A DNA stretch of 64,000 bases from Magnolia sinica (GCF_029962835.1 NC_080577.1:1426001-1490000); one strand, 5' to 3'. Shown: positions 1 through 11,094, counted from the stretch's first letter. Notes: generated by a model from the letters alone, not told the origin. Program-made: numbers and translations.

Positions 1-489
1 ATGTTTGGATGGATTTACGTAGTTTAGGTTTAGATGGATGTATATGTGAATATGATGAAATATATTATTTAACAGGTGTATATCAGGAAGAATACGATGA
101 AATATATTGTAACAGGTGTATATCAACCGTCTCATATTTGAAATTTTCTAACGGCTCTAGGTCGTCCATATTTTTATAAATTTTCAAATATGAGACGGTT
201 GAAGACCGTCCTTTTAAGGGTCATAAGAGACAATTCATAGCAGTCCTTTTTAAGGACGGTTCATAAGAGACGGTTCATGACAGTCCTTTTTAAAGACGGT
301 CCATAACCGTCCTTTTTATAGACGGTCTATGACCGTCCTTTGAATGTCAATAAGAATGACGGTTCGTGGCCGTCCTTTAAGTAATACGATGCCTCAAAAT
401 ATGAAGGCCCATGCGACGGTCCATGACCGTTCTTTTTGGTCATTTGAGACAGTTTTCAACCATCCTTTTTTCGCTGTTTTGGCGTAGTG
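1..489 (-). mobile_element. CACTA (En/Spm) transposon terminal region
   Basis: Read on the minus strand, the segment starts at 489 with CACTACGCCAAAACAGCG, the CACTA terminus of En/Spm-type DNA transposons. Inside it (about 180-470) are at least eight degenerate copies of a subterminal word like GACGGTCCATGACCGTCC, typical of transposase-binding subterminal repeats. A hairpin is formed by the arms at about 124-148 and 178-202 (CAACCGTCTCATATTTGAAA and its complement). A 30-nt direct repeat lies at about 54-84 and 96-124. The opposite end and any transposase must lie left of the window. The subterminal array is clear; the superfamily call rests on this one end. Confidence 0.7.
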
Positions 490-640
490 TATGTAAGTTT
501 TTGATATGATTCATTTTTTGTCTAATCCTCTAAAATGATATCGAAAATATAATAAATACATCATTTTGTGGCCATGTAACTTTGATCTCCTTTAAACCGT
601 TTGTACGACATGGAGCTCGAGGAGCGTTGGCGCTCGTATT
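490..640. other. unassigned junction between CACTA end and copia remnant
   Basis: This short spacer is neither CACTA subterminal repeat nor recognisable copia coding sequence. I cannot tell whether it is old target DNA or decayed copia integrase. The copia reading frame first becomes recognisable at about 641. Confidence 0.3.
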
Positions 641-2556
641 CGTAAGACATGTATCCTTGTAGGATATGCACAATATAGTAAGGCCTATAGACTTCTAGAC
701 TTAGACTCCAATGTAATTATAGAGTCTAGAGATGTAGAATTCTTTGAGAATTCTGTATTCACGGAGAAAAAGAATGTTGAGATTCAATTTCCTAATGAAA
801 CTATAAAAGAAATACAAATAAAAAAGAAAACTCCTAGTGAACCTTGTAAGAGTCAAAGAGTAAAAGTAGAAAAGAGTCTTGATCCTGATCAAATAGACTC
901 TTAACGACTCTCTTTTCATCTAGTTGAGGGTGATAGAGAGAAGGTGATTAGGAAAATACCTATGATTTTGACTATAAAAGATGAACCTAAAACCTTTAGT
1001 GAAGCTATGTCTTCAAGAGACTCTACTTTTTGGAAAGAAACCATTAATGATGAAATGGATTTCATAATATCTAACCAAACATGGAAATTGGTAGATCTAC
1101 CTCTAGGTTCTAAACCAATAGGTTGTAAGTGGATATTTGAGAAAAAATACCACACAGATGGTACAATTCAAACCTTTAAAGCAAGGTTAGTTGCTAAGGG
1201 TTTCCGACAGAAAGAAAGAATTGACTATTTTGACACTTATTCACCAGTAGCTCGAATAACATCGATTAGGATCTTATTCGCTCTTGCATCCATACATCAT
1301 CTTCATATCCATCAAATGGACGTGAAGACAGCATTCCAGAATGGTGATCTCGATAAGGAGGTTTACATAGAGCAACCAGAAGGGTTTGTTCTACCAGGAA
1401 ATGAAAGAAAAGTATGTAGACTTGTTAAGTCTTTGTATAGATTAAAGCAAGTACCAAAATAGTGGCATGATAAATTTGATTCTAAAGTTCTGTCTTCTAG
1501 TTTTGAACACAATATTGCTGATAAATGCATATATTCAAAAGTATGTAATGATTATGTTGTAATCATATACTTGTATGTAGATGATATGTTAATAATCAGT
1601 AATAAAAAAGGTGTAACTGAAACCAAAAAGTTTCTCTCTTCAATTTTCAAAATGAAGGATCTTGGACAAGTGGATACCATATTAGGTATCAAAGTTAAAA
1701 AATATAGTGGGGGTTTTGCATTATGTCAGTCTCATTATATTGAGAAAATAATAAACAAGTTTAATCACTTGAAAATTAAAGAGACAAAGACCCCGTTTGA
1801 TCCAAGTATCAAGTTAAAAGAAAAAAGTGGAAGAGCAGTTGCACAACTAGAGTATGCTAGTGCTATAGGTAGTCTTATGTATGCAATGCAATGCACAAGA
1901 CCGGATATAGCATACATTGTGAGTAAACTAAGTAGGTTTACAAGTAATCCAAGTGTTGAACACTGGAAAGCAATTAGTAGAGTTCTAAGTTATCTTAAAG
2001 AAACCAAAGAACTAGGGCTATTTTACTTAGAATTTTCAACAGTGTTGGAAGGATATACCAATGCAAGTTGGATATCGAGTGCAGGGACAACAAGTCCACT
2101 ACAGGGTGGATATTCACCCTATGAGGTGCAGCTGTATCTTGGGGATCCAAGAAACAAACTTGCATAACGCACTCAACTATGGAATCTGAGTTCATAGCTT
2201 TAGCTACTACAGGCAAAGAGGCTGAGTGGTTAAGGGATCTTCTTTTAGAAATCTCATTCTATGCGAAGCCTATACCGGCTGTTTCACTTCATTGTGATAG
2301 TAAAGCTACTCTAGCAAGAGCCCATAGCGGTAACTATAATGGGAAGTCCAGACACATAAGTTTGAGACATGACTATGTAAGGCAATTAATTCAAGATGGA
2401 ATCATTGTGATCTCATATGTAAAGTCAAGTAATAACTTGGTTGATCCTTTTACTAAACTTCTAACGAGAGATGTAGTAAGGACAAGATTTAGAGGCATGG
2501 GGTTGAAACTCTTTACTCAAAATTTCACTAGTGAAAGAAACCCAACCCTAAATTAG
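641..2556 (+). pseudogene. copia pol remnant (integrase C-end, RT, RNase H)
   Basis: Order of parts: an integrase C-terminal segment at 650-900 (motif GYAQYSKAYRLLDLDSN), the RVT_2 reverse transcriptase from 944 (motifs CKWIFEKKYHTDG, ARLVAKGFRQ and MDVKTAFQNGDL), the catalytic YVDDM at about 1572-1586, and the RNase H part ending with THSTMESEFIAL and HISLRHDYVRQ. Lesions: TAA at 902-904, TAG at 1460-1462 within the RT (just after SLYRLKQVPK), a frame change around 2085-2100, and a further stop after the shift near 2124. Parts before 2085 share one reading frame, so the coding sequence is decayed rather than rearranged. No function is expected. Confidence 0.9.
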
Positions 2557-3062
2557 AAAATCTCTAAATATTGGGTTTAATGGGTAACAACAATTCACTG
2601 ATAAGTGAAAAGTTTCAGCACTAAATAAATTAAATAACCTCATCCAGGATAATAGTGTTAGCTGTTATAAAAGATGGATGAGTATTAAACTCTTAATGAA
2701 GTTCAGTCAAACAGGACAATTGTTTTAAACGGAAACACTGGAAGGATTTCACCTATGTGAATGTAGAAGTGGTTCCGCTTCTCATGAGACTTAGAGTTAT
2801 CTCGGGATCGTTCATGAAACAGGATAAGTACATGGCCATTAAAAGTGCTAAGCAAGATTATAAAGGAACACCTAACGCATGAGCTATTATGTGTGTAGTA
2901 TTTTTGGTTATATCATAAAGGAATAACTGGTTCAATGCTGCAGCAACAAGAAATTTTGAAATAACTTTAAAATGCTTACACTAAGGAAAGATTCAAATCG
3001 CAAGATATCTTTCTTTATGCATAATAACTGTTATTATTCTGGCAGAGTTTTCATTGTTTTAA

Positions 3063-3077
3063 AAACCAATAGGGGAT
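3063..3077 (+). promoter_or_regulatory. copia polypurine tract
   Basis: A purine-rich run ending AATAGGGGAT sits directly before the TGTTG that opens the 3' LTR. This is the position of the plus-strand primer in LTR retrotransposons. Confidence 0.65.
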
Positions 3078-4104
3078 TGTTGAAAATCAATGGCTTTAAA
3101 AATAATAAAAATGAAAATTCAAAATTTTCAAATTTTTGAGATTTTTCCGCCAAAGTACTTTTGAATTTTTTGAATTAAAAAGTGCGGTGTGTGTGCTTTG
3201 TCCCACATCGAAAATGCAAAGAATAGTTTTATGGTTTATATGAGATGTTGAGAAGGATATTCTTACTTGGAGTTGGAGGAGATGAAACACGGGTTGCATC
3301 ACAAGCATGCGCGCTAGGGCTTGGGCACAGGTACGAGCGTGGGCGAGGACGTGGGCAGTGTGGCTGTAGTGGCGCTAGATGGCGCACTTTGCACTTCGCA
3401 CGTGCGCATCGTGTCGCAGAGTGGTCGCTCCCTCGTGACCTTACGCGAATCGGTGCGATCGTGATGAGATGGGTCTAGTCAGATCCTTAGGGCGGTGTGG
3501 ATCTGAAAAGTTGGAAATGAGCCTAGGTTTTATAGATGACTGAGAAGGGTCGGATTTTAAATCCGAAACGTCCAGTCGTTTCTACAAACAGATGGCTACC
3601 TTAAAAGCCACAACGGTCCGAAAACGGACGAGCCAGGATGATCCAATGGTCAGATCTACAGATCTAATGACCAGAAACTTCTGGGATTAATGGACAACAG
3701 TCAGAAACATTTTTCAAACGTTCTGAACCATTGAATACAACACAGCAACGGGTCTAAACCTGAGGCCTATATAAACTAGACCATTCCAGTCCGATTTTAT
3801 CATCTCAATACACCATCTCTCCCATCAAATCAGATACAGTCCATAGCTCCATTTTAGAATACTGTTATCATCTCCATCATCTAAGTCTGTCAGAAGAAAT
3901 CTACTGCGTTAAAACGGTTCCATAGTGGACCTATCGTGATTGCTGCACGTTGGATCCAGATAAGCCTTGTCTTATCCTGGGAGCAATTCGCCTGTAACCC
4001 ATCAGCAGTTGATAAGGGGGCGAATCATGCTTTAAGGACAGTGTATTTTATACGTGATTCAGCCTAGTGATAATTTTTATTTTTCTATTTTTTTATTTTC
4101 AGTG
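3078..4104 (+). repeat. copia 3' LTR, about 1.03 kb
   Basis: The LTR starts TGTTGAAAAT right after the polypurine tract. The sequence ATTTTCAGTG at 4095-4104 is the imperfect inverted match (7 of 10) of that start, so I place the LTR end there. A TATA box lies at 3767-3776. A short ORF at 3245-3478 within the LTR is GC-rich chance coding. The right border is less sure than the left one. Confidence 0.65.
3767..3776 (+). promoter_or_regulatory. TATA box of the copia LTR
   Basis: CTATATAAAC in the middle of the LTR, with a pyrimidine- and CA-rich stretch 25-40 nt downstream that fits a transcription start (U3/R border). It is likely inert today. Confidence 0.5.
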
Positions 4105-5159
4105 TATCCAAAAGAAATTTCTTTTTTTTACAACTATGTGGGCTCCACCATGCTTTACTCCACTACTTGAAACTTATTTAGTCAAATATGGTATTTTGGT
4201 CATTTCAATGCCCTATAAAAAAATTGTTTTAAGCTTTAAAAGAAAGTCCAAACCTTTTTCTTTCTAGAGACTCAGGAATCCTGATTCGAAAGCCAGCTAG
4301 GTTGGATTGACTCGAAAACTCAAATGAGTCTCAACCGAGTCATGCTGAGTCCTACTGAGTCAGCAAGCCTGTTGGGATCAAGTCCATCTCAGGGCGAGTT
4401 TCCCAGTGATTCGTCTCGTAACCTTGTCGAGTCGAGTCCAGTGAGTCTCATTTATTACCTCCCAAGTCATGATCCGGTGGGCTGAGTGTATTGGAACCTT
4501 ACCATGCACATAGTAGCATTTGGACACATTTGCATCCACATCATCAATCTGGATCATTCATTAGGTCCAGTCCGCTTTTCCTCGTCAGCCTTGAAAAAGT
4601 TGTACCGAACAGATGATCCAAGCTGTTGAGTCAGTAGCTGATAGAAATTGATGGGCAAGATATTGGCAATGGATTTTATTTACTGTAAATAAGTAACGAG
4701 GAGTTACTTTGGCACAGTAAAGATATTGGCAAGCATGAATTTTAAAAGGATACATAAACTCTGTCGCCTCCACTATTATGTATGTAATTTGTCAAATCAT
4801 TTTAAGGCATGAGCTTAAAATTAAGGTAGATACAAAACTTTTTGTAACCCCGCCAAGTTATAATTAATAGGCATTCAATCCCTACAGTTTTCTATGATGT
4901 GGTGCACTTAGGCTTTCGATCTACCTTATCTTTGGGCTAATGACTTAAAATGATTTATTTTTTTAAAGAAGGGGTGGCAGGTATATACCACGTACATCAT
5001 GGTGGGGTTCACCTGTTATGATCGATCTTAGGTTTTGCTCAATTTTCAATATGAAATTCTCATTTTAAATCAAACAGCAAGCATTCGTATGATTACTTGC
5101 ATTTACCGAATCAAACAGGCCCGAAGAGATAATCATTAGCTCACTGGGAGCTAGGTACA
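4105..5159. other. no gene; GAGTC-rich patch inside
   Basis: No ORF of note and no recognised protein. At 4290-4450 the words GAGTC, CGAGTC and GACTC recur at short intervals on both strands. The same texture returns at 7895-8085, 22950-23115 and 26690-27240. The rest is unclassified AT-rich DNA. Confidence 0.4.
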
Positions 5160-5575
5160 TTCACCAGTGTGGGAGAAAAGACTTAAGATGCATAAAATCC
5201 ACACCATCCATCACATACACCATCCCTTTTAGGCCTTGATCCCAACAACCAGGATGGCTCAACACTAAGGTGGGGGCACCCCAAAAAAATGTATACAAAA
5301 AACTTCTTAATTCACATGGTATGGCCCACCGGAGTTTTAGAACACTATAAATCTGTTTTTATTAGTTTGTTCATCATAATGAGGCACATCCGATGAATGG
5401 ATTGGATTATGTATAAACACAATGGTGGGTCGAAAAAAAAAATTGTAGTGGATGTTTCATCCCAACTATTTCCTTTAGTGTAGCCTACCTAACTTTTGGA
5501 TTGTCATGACTTTGTGTTGAAAGGTTAAAATGAGGCAATATATCTGATGAACGAACTGAATATCATGAAAGCTCC
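5160..5575. repeat. GTGGGCC-family dispersed repeat, copy 1
   Basis: Recognised by the family's word order: a phrase like CCACACCATCCATC, a remark such as GGTATGGCCCACC, then the closing GATGAATGGATTGG and ACAATGGTGGG block. Similar order is seen in more than a dozen places in the window. Borders are approximate. Confidence 0.5.
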
Positions 5576-5867
5576 ACTCACGTGGCTCTCCATTTATGGA
5601 AGTAATCCAAAAAGGTACAACAGGACAAGTTATCCCACCGCAGTATTTTGTCTAAGTGAGACTTGGTGGGCCCTGGATGGACGGTCCAGTAAGTATTGAC
5701 CGGTGATGCCTCTTGTTCAGCTAAATCAATAGCTAAAATTTCTGAACTGTTGGAGAAGACATTTTGTTTCACCCTCGTCATTGCAAAGAATGATTCTTTG
5801 CCATGAAATGCATATAACTCTAAGTAGATATAAAGAGAGTTATCTCGCATTCCGGCTGACTATGATG

Positions 5868-6006
5868 CTTAATACTCAGGCATGCAGAAAATTACAGAAT
5901 TGGTAACGGTGGTTTCCACCATTTAGTCGATTTAATTTGAATTAATTTATCTGATGTATACAATTTCTGAGTGCCTATATATCACGTACGAGTTATACAT
6001 AACTCC
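5868..6006. repeat. TIR MITE family B, partial copy
   Basis: Only the right part is recognised: GTATACAATTTCTGAGTGCC followed by the terminal GAGTTATACATAACTCC. Better copies are at 12178, 27660, 28541 and 48592. Confidence 0.4.
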
Positions 6007-6548
6007 CCTTCTCATTTCAACCATTTTGTAGATGTCCACCGATCTGATAGGTACATAATCAAATCACTATAATTTTTAGTTTTCTGATAAATCCAACGTT
6101 TGGGTTACATGGTGAGGTGAATACAAACCACACCATCTAGTGGGTCTTACACATGGATGGTTATCACATGCATCTTTTCCAACTACATTAAAAATTAAAT
6201 ATTAAAAAATGCCTTTCTTCATTTTGAATTATGAAAATAAGTGTACATATTCATGCAGCTTAAGATCCGGCAGACGCCAAATCATTTATCTTGCAAACTT
6301 AATAATGTAATTGATATTATTAAACATGCTAATACCACCCAAAGGATGCCTCCACTTAAGTTGAGATGATGATTCTGACCATTGATTTGTCAAGATGAGT
6401 CCATTTATATATCTAAATGAATGTAGATCATGAAATATTTTAATATTTTCATTAGCAAGAAAAGAAATATTTTAATGTCACGCTGAAATCTAAAAATAAA
6501 TGATCATAATCAATAATTTGGCCATGCAAAAACATTACCCAGAGGATG

Positions 6549-6706
6549 GATGGTTCATTTTTTTTTTTTTTTTTTTTACACACGCCCACACAGTCACGCA
6601 GTAGTGGAATTTTACCACCTATGGGTACTCCAACCCTTGACCAGGTGTTGAAACTCCTGAGAGTCTACCACCGGAGCAAGAGTAAGGACCCTAGATGGTT
6701 CATTTT
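6549..6706 (-). mobile_element. tRNA-derived SINE with 13-bp target duplication
   Basis: The body (about 6562-6693) read on the minus strand begins GGGTCCTTACTCTTGCTCCG, has an A-box-like GGTGGTAGACTC, a B-box-like GGGTTGGAGTACCC and ends GTGTGGGCGTGTGT plus a poly(A) tail (poly(T) on the plus strand). GATGGTTCATTTT stands at 6549-6561 and again at 6694-6706, a perfect 13-bp target site duplication. That, with the tail, marks retroposition. Related copies are at 14819-14973 and 47107-47248. Confidence 0.75.
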
Positions 6707-6757
6707 GCAACCCTGTTTAATGTGGGCCCCAATGGAAATGGCACATGTTAATTATCT

Positions 6758-6985
6758 AAAGACGTGACACGTTGGATTTGAGTTTTTTTCAATGACCCAA
6801 TTGGCTTATATGTGGAAAAAAAATTCTCATATTGAATATTTTAAGCCATTAATTAAACAAAGATAATGATCCAAAGACATAGCATGTTGGATTTGGGTTC
6901 TTTTAAATGACCCAAATGGCTTATATGTGGAAAAAAAACACTCTACTTGAATATTTTAAGTCGTTGATTAAACAAAGATTATGTC
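6758..6985 (+). repeat. two-unit tandem duplication, 115-bp period
   Basis: AAAGACGTGACACGTTGGAT at 6758 recurs as AAAGACATAGCATGTTGGAT at 6873. Both are followed by TGACCCAA, GGCTTATATGTGG, an A-run, TTGAATATTTTAAG and TTAAACAAAGAT. The two units remain closely similar. Confidence 0.8.
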
Positions 6986-8746
6986 GACCATCGGTATTCA
7001 AATCAAAATAGCTAAATTATTGAAGGATTAAAATAATCCAATTTAAAGTTTCATTTGTTTTCTATCCACGGTACAATGTACGACACATCCCACACCATAG
7101 AAACATGTTGGATCATTGGTAGATGACTCAGATTCAAAAACTAAGGTAAAGACATCCTATTGTAATATGTCAAGATGTATTCTAGCAAACCTAATCACTG
7201 TATATGAGTAATCCAGCTATTACGATGGAGAATCCTCATTTTCCAAGAAAGGTGGTTTTGCAAATGGTTCATTTTAGGATCCACCATACGGCACTTAGGC
7301 TTAGCCAATAATTCAAAACATTAAAAATAAAATATTCGATGGATGGCATTCAACTCCAAAAAATAAAGGTTAGAATCACCATTGAAATGTAATTATTGAA
7401 TCATAGTTTAGTTACATTGTACCTGGACTATGAAACGGTTCAAATTATTGAACCATCTCATCATCACGTACAACCCAATGGGTTGCCGCATGCTTAGGAT
7501 TGTGACTAGCAAAAATCAGGAGAGAGAGAGAGAGAGGTCATTCACGTGATACGCGTGCAATGCATAAAAGTCCCAAAGAAAGATGGCATTTTAAAGGTCC
7601 GACTTTGTGTACTTTTGTCGACTGAGAAAGATAATGTAGCAATGTCAATCAACGTTTGTTTCTTTTGGGCAAAAGGAATCAAAAGGGGATTTTGTGCATC
7701 TTATGAAATGGCTGAAGTATATCTTATACTTCTGTATAAGCATCCTTAAAGGTCTGAGATGACCCTTCATGTCGGCACTCTCTCTATCTCTCTAGACTAT
7801 AATGGATTTTTTATCACATTTTAGTAGTTACCCAACTTTGCTTGTCATGGTCCATTTGGAGGGGGCACTAATTGAATGCATAGTCTTAAGACTAAGTGAG
7901 TCGACACAAGACTACCTGGTGGAGTTAGCATGACTCGATGAGATCGGTTGAGTTATTTGAAAACTGGAAGATGACAATGACTCTGTCTCGAACTCAGAAA
8001 GACCCATCAAACCACTTGCTGACTCAGGTTTACCCAACACAATTTATGATGACTCAAAACTGACTGACTCAATTGGGAAATAATTCTTATTTTGTAAAAA
8101 AGCAGAGTTGAGAATTGACCCCATACACCATGTGAGAGAGGAGAAAGGTTAAATCAATGCAACGCAAGCTAAAACTATATATATTTTAGGTATACATAAT
8201 TGTTTCAAACTTATTATTGTTAGTGTGTCTCTTATTATAGTGGCCCACATATGCACACACGGGTTTATAAGGTATTTTGGTTTTTTGAAAAAAAAACTTG
8301 AAATCTAAATTTTAAAGTTCAATCATAAAAGAAAACTTCATATTAGAATAAGTTAACATGTGGAAGGGATGAGAATTTATTTGAGATTTGATTTTTATAA
8401 TAGAATAAGATCTACGTCTATAAATAAGAGAAACTTTTGGTGCTCTTCATTTGAGCTAAAAAAATGTACAAGACTACTCACCTCTAAGTATACAGTTGAG
8501 GGAGAATTGATGAGAAAGTGAAAAAATGACTGTCTGCCATGTAGAAACGCATGGAGTGACAAAACGAGTTGTTCATCATCAAGCCTGACTTCCTGGAGGA
8601 ATGTGGTTTATCGTTGCGCTAATCCCACTTCTACTTTATGATTCTTTTAGATGATGCTATTACTTATGTATGCCTTTTGCAAACCTATTTCGAAAATCAT
8701 AACCATTCCTTAGATTTCAGGAAAATTAAACATGGCGGATCCTAGA

Positions 8747-8750
<4 letters not shown>
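6986..8750. other. no gene; GAGTC-rich patch at 7895-8085
   Basis: No coding region is supported. A short (GA)n lies near 7520-7536. GAGTC/GACTC words cluster at 7895-8085 as at 4290-4450. The remainder is AT-rich and unclassified. Confidence 0.4.

Positions 8751-8780
<30 letters not shown>
8751..8780 (+). repeat. (CT)15 microsatellite
   Basis: Uninterrupted CT dinucleotides. Confidence 0.95.
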
Positions 8781-8783
<3 letters not shown>

Positions 8784-8876
8784 ATTTTTCCTCTCACTTC
8801 TTTTTTTTGTATTTTCTTCTTTTCTTTACTTTATGACATTGATTTAACATTTTCAAATGAAAAGATTCCTTCAGGA

Positions 8877-9500
8877 CTATTTAGATTAGTGATTACAACC
8901 ATAACGTGGTGTGAATGGATAATGATTATCACTACCATAGTTGTCCAAAGTAGTAAATAATGCTACTCTTGCAGTTGCAATTCCAACCTTAGGTACGCTT
9001 GTAAAATACTCATCGTGATTAGATATATGTTTTGCAATATTATTTTAGAGCATGACCCCAAAAATGAAGATCTAAAGTTCAAGTGGATCCCACCATAGAA
9101 AGCAGTGGGATAAAGACACTCACTGTTGAAACCTTCCCAAGGCCCACTAGAATTTTTATTTGCCATACAACCTGTTCATAACGTCACACGGACTTGGATG
9201 AAGGGAAAACACAAATGTCAGTTTCATCCATCACTTCCGCCACGGGAAGTTTTCAATGGCAAGTGTTCAATCCCCCACTGCTTTCTATAGTATGGTTCAT
9301 TTCCGCCTTCGGATATGCCTCATTTTTTGTCTCATTCCATAAAATGATCTCGCAGGATGGATATGCAGTGTGGATATAACACATGATATTCAAGGATCCA
9401 AATAGGCTCCAAGAGAATGACATTTTTTTAGGGAGAGGATTCCATGCCAACATTGTCCATGCCTCAATGTATCCACGTATGGATAGGGTCAAAACTGTCA
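8877..9500. repeat. GTGGGCC-family related repeat, copy 2
   Basis: It shares an opening like GGATAATGATTATCACTACC and the later block CCTCATTTTTTGTCTCATTCC, ATAAAATGATCT and GTGTGGATATAACACA with a copy at 58930-59385 inside the second gene, so both are the same sub-family. Two ORFs here on opposite strands are shadows of the repeat. Confidence 0.6.
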
Positions 9501-9539
9501 GTTTTGCATCTCCAATGTTGAATCATGTTGTTGTCCAAA

Positions 9540-9542
<3 letters not shown>

Positions 9543-9581
<39 letters not shown>
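9543..9581 (+). repeat. (CA)n microsatellite, about 39 nt
   Basis: Uninterrupted CA dinucleotides. The tract abuts the left end of the long-TIR element at 9582. Confidence 0.95.
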
Positions 9582-9583
<2 letters not shown>

Positions 9584-10384
9584 TTCCATGAGGTCAAGTG
9601 CTGGCACCACGCTAGTGGTCGGATAGTGAAAATTTCAAATGAACAGTGAAATTTTATATGATGAGTGGATAATTAAACAAAACCAGTGAAATGGATTATT
9701 AAAATACAACCGCACATATTTCCTACAAAAGCCTTTAGCCTGAAGGTCCTATGTTGGAAACCTAAGTGGGGCCTATCGTGGGGTCCTTTTAGAAATCCAC
9801 CCCATCCACCTATTATTACTGCTTATTTTAGGTGATGAGTTTAATGAAGAAGCATATGCAAATTCCATGTGGACTACACTACAGGAAACAATAGGGATTC
9901 AATGCCCACCATTAAACACTTGTATGCAACAAAAGTTTCAGATTGAGCTGATATTTCATTTTAATGGTGGATGACAAATAAACATCACTATGGGGCCTAG
10001 TAAGATTTCAATAGTTGAAATCATTATTCCCACTGTTTCCTATGATATGATCAACTTGAAATTTAGATTTGGTTCAATTTTAGGCTCAACCTTGTAAATG
10101 ATCTGGAAAAAGGGATGGACAGGGTGGATTTCTAAAAAAAAACCTATGGTAGGCCCTACCTAGGTTTCTAGGGCAGGACCTTCCTGCAAAAGGCTTTTGT
10201 AGGAAATATGCATGAGAGAGAGAGAGGTGGAGTTGGTATTTTAATAATCGGTTTCACTGGTTTTGTTTCTTTACTCTCTTTATCAAATCTCAATGTTCTC
10301 CCTGTAAAATCTCACCGTTCTTTTGAAATTTTCACCATCCAACCACTAGTGTGGTGCCAACACTCGACCTCATGGAAGGTACTG
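9582..10384. mobile_element. non-autonomous DNA element with TIRs over 200 nt
   Basis: The left arm (9582-9830) and the right arm (10120-10384) are inverted copies over more than 200 nt. Shared blocks, in order from the ends inward: CCATGAGGTC, TGGCACCAC, ACTAGTGGT (or GCTAGTGGT), GTGAAAATTTCAAA, ACAAAACCAGTGAAA, GATTATTAAAATAC, CATATTTCCTACAAAAGCC and AGAAATCCACCC. The centre carries GTGGGCC-family sequence. There is no transposase ORF. (CA)n and (TA)n tracts lie at the two outer sides. MULE-type MITEs often have arms this long; the superfamily is not proven because no clean target duplication is visible. Confidence 0.75.
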
Positions 10385-10410
10385 TGCAGTCAAGCGTACA
10401 GTACCTTTTC

Positions 10411-10412
<2 letters not shown>

Positions 10413-10489
<77 letters not shown>
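10413..10489. repeat. (TA)n microsatellite, about 77 nt
   Basis: Uninterrupted AT dinucleotides next to the word CCTTTTCCCA (complement TGGGAAAAGG). The same junction occurs at 20717. Confidence 0.95.
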
Positions 10490-10493
<4 letters not shown>

Positions 10494-10686
10494 AAAAAAT
10501 TGGCCAGCATTATTATTTTTTTCCTCAAAGGAATAGATAAATTGATTATTTTTCAAAAAAAATTAAAAACTTTATTGGGCAGTTTAACAATGGTCATTGC
10601 CAACAATATCAAAGAAATCAATCATACAAAACAAATAACATGTAATAGTCACCTTTATACATTTTCATCATTTTTCACATTATTTT

Positions 10687-11005
10687 TGTCAAACAGTTAC
10701 TATCTTTAAAATCTCGAACTGTTAAAGGATGGCGTATCAATGTATGTCAAGGAACATTTACACTCTAACACTCCACCCCACATGTGGGGTGAAACTTTGC
10801 ATAGGAACATCCGAAACACTTAACTCATACCATGCTGGAGGGACACACAACTCACACCATAAATAGGCCCTCGATGAAAGAATATATTTTGGTGGCATAT
10901 TTGCTACTTCTGAAATTCGACACAAGACCCTCCACTTTGATACCATGTCAAACAACCCCTTCTTCTTATGGCTCGAGCTTTTAAAGCTTGTTTGATTTTT
11001 CAAAT
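10687..11005 (-). mobile_element. TRIM-like miniature LTR retrotransposon
   Basis: On the minus strand, the primer-binding site TGGTATCAAAG (near-complement of initiator Met-tRNA; consensus TGGTATCAGAG) lies at 10945-10935, directly after a sequence ending TTGTTTGACA. A second copy of that ending, CTGTTTGACA, closes an 84-bp terminal repeat at 10687-10770 that opens TGTTAGAGTG. The internal part is only about 175 bp and has no ORF; a GGGGTGGAG purine stretch precedes the 3' terminal repeat. The 5' repeat (right side, from 10946) is decayed and truncated. Size, PBS and short repeats are diagnostic of TRIM/SMART elements. Confidence 0.7.
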
Positions 11006-11094
11006 CCTATATAAATGCCCTGTGAATAAGTAATAAATATTCTTTCACCTTACTTGAAAGTGCACTTGCATTTCTATTTTGAAAATCAGTCTAA

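Larger units (their letters stand above)
641..4104 (+). mobile_element. degenerate Ty1/copia LTR retrotransposon, 5'-truncated
   Basis: The remnant holds the end of the integrase region, the reverse transcriptase and RNase H of a copia-type pol, a non-coding stretch (2557-3062), a polypurine tract and one LTR. The gag, protease and most of integrase, and the 5' LTR, are absent. The 5' break lies about 150 bp from the CACTA end. The coding part carries at least two in-frame stops and a frameshift, so it is dead. The target site duplication cannot be tested because the 5' LTR is missing. Confidence 0.9.

Noticed and set aside
3245..3478. 77-codon Gly/Arg-rich ORF
   Set aside because: Lies within the copia LTR; GC-rich chance frame.
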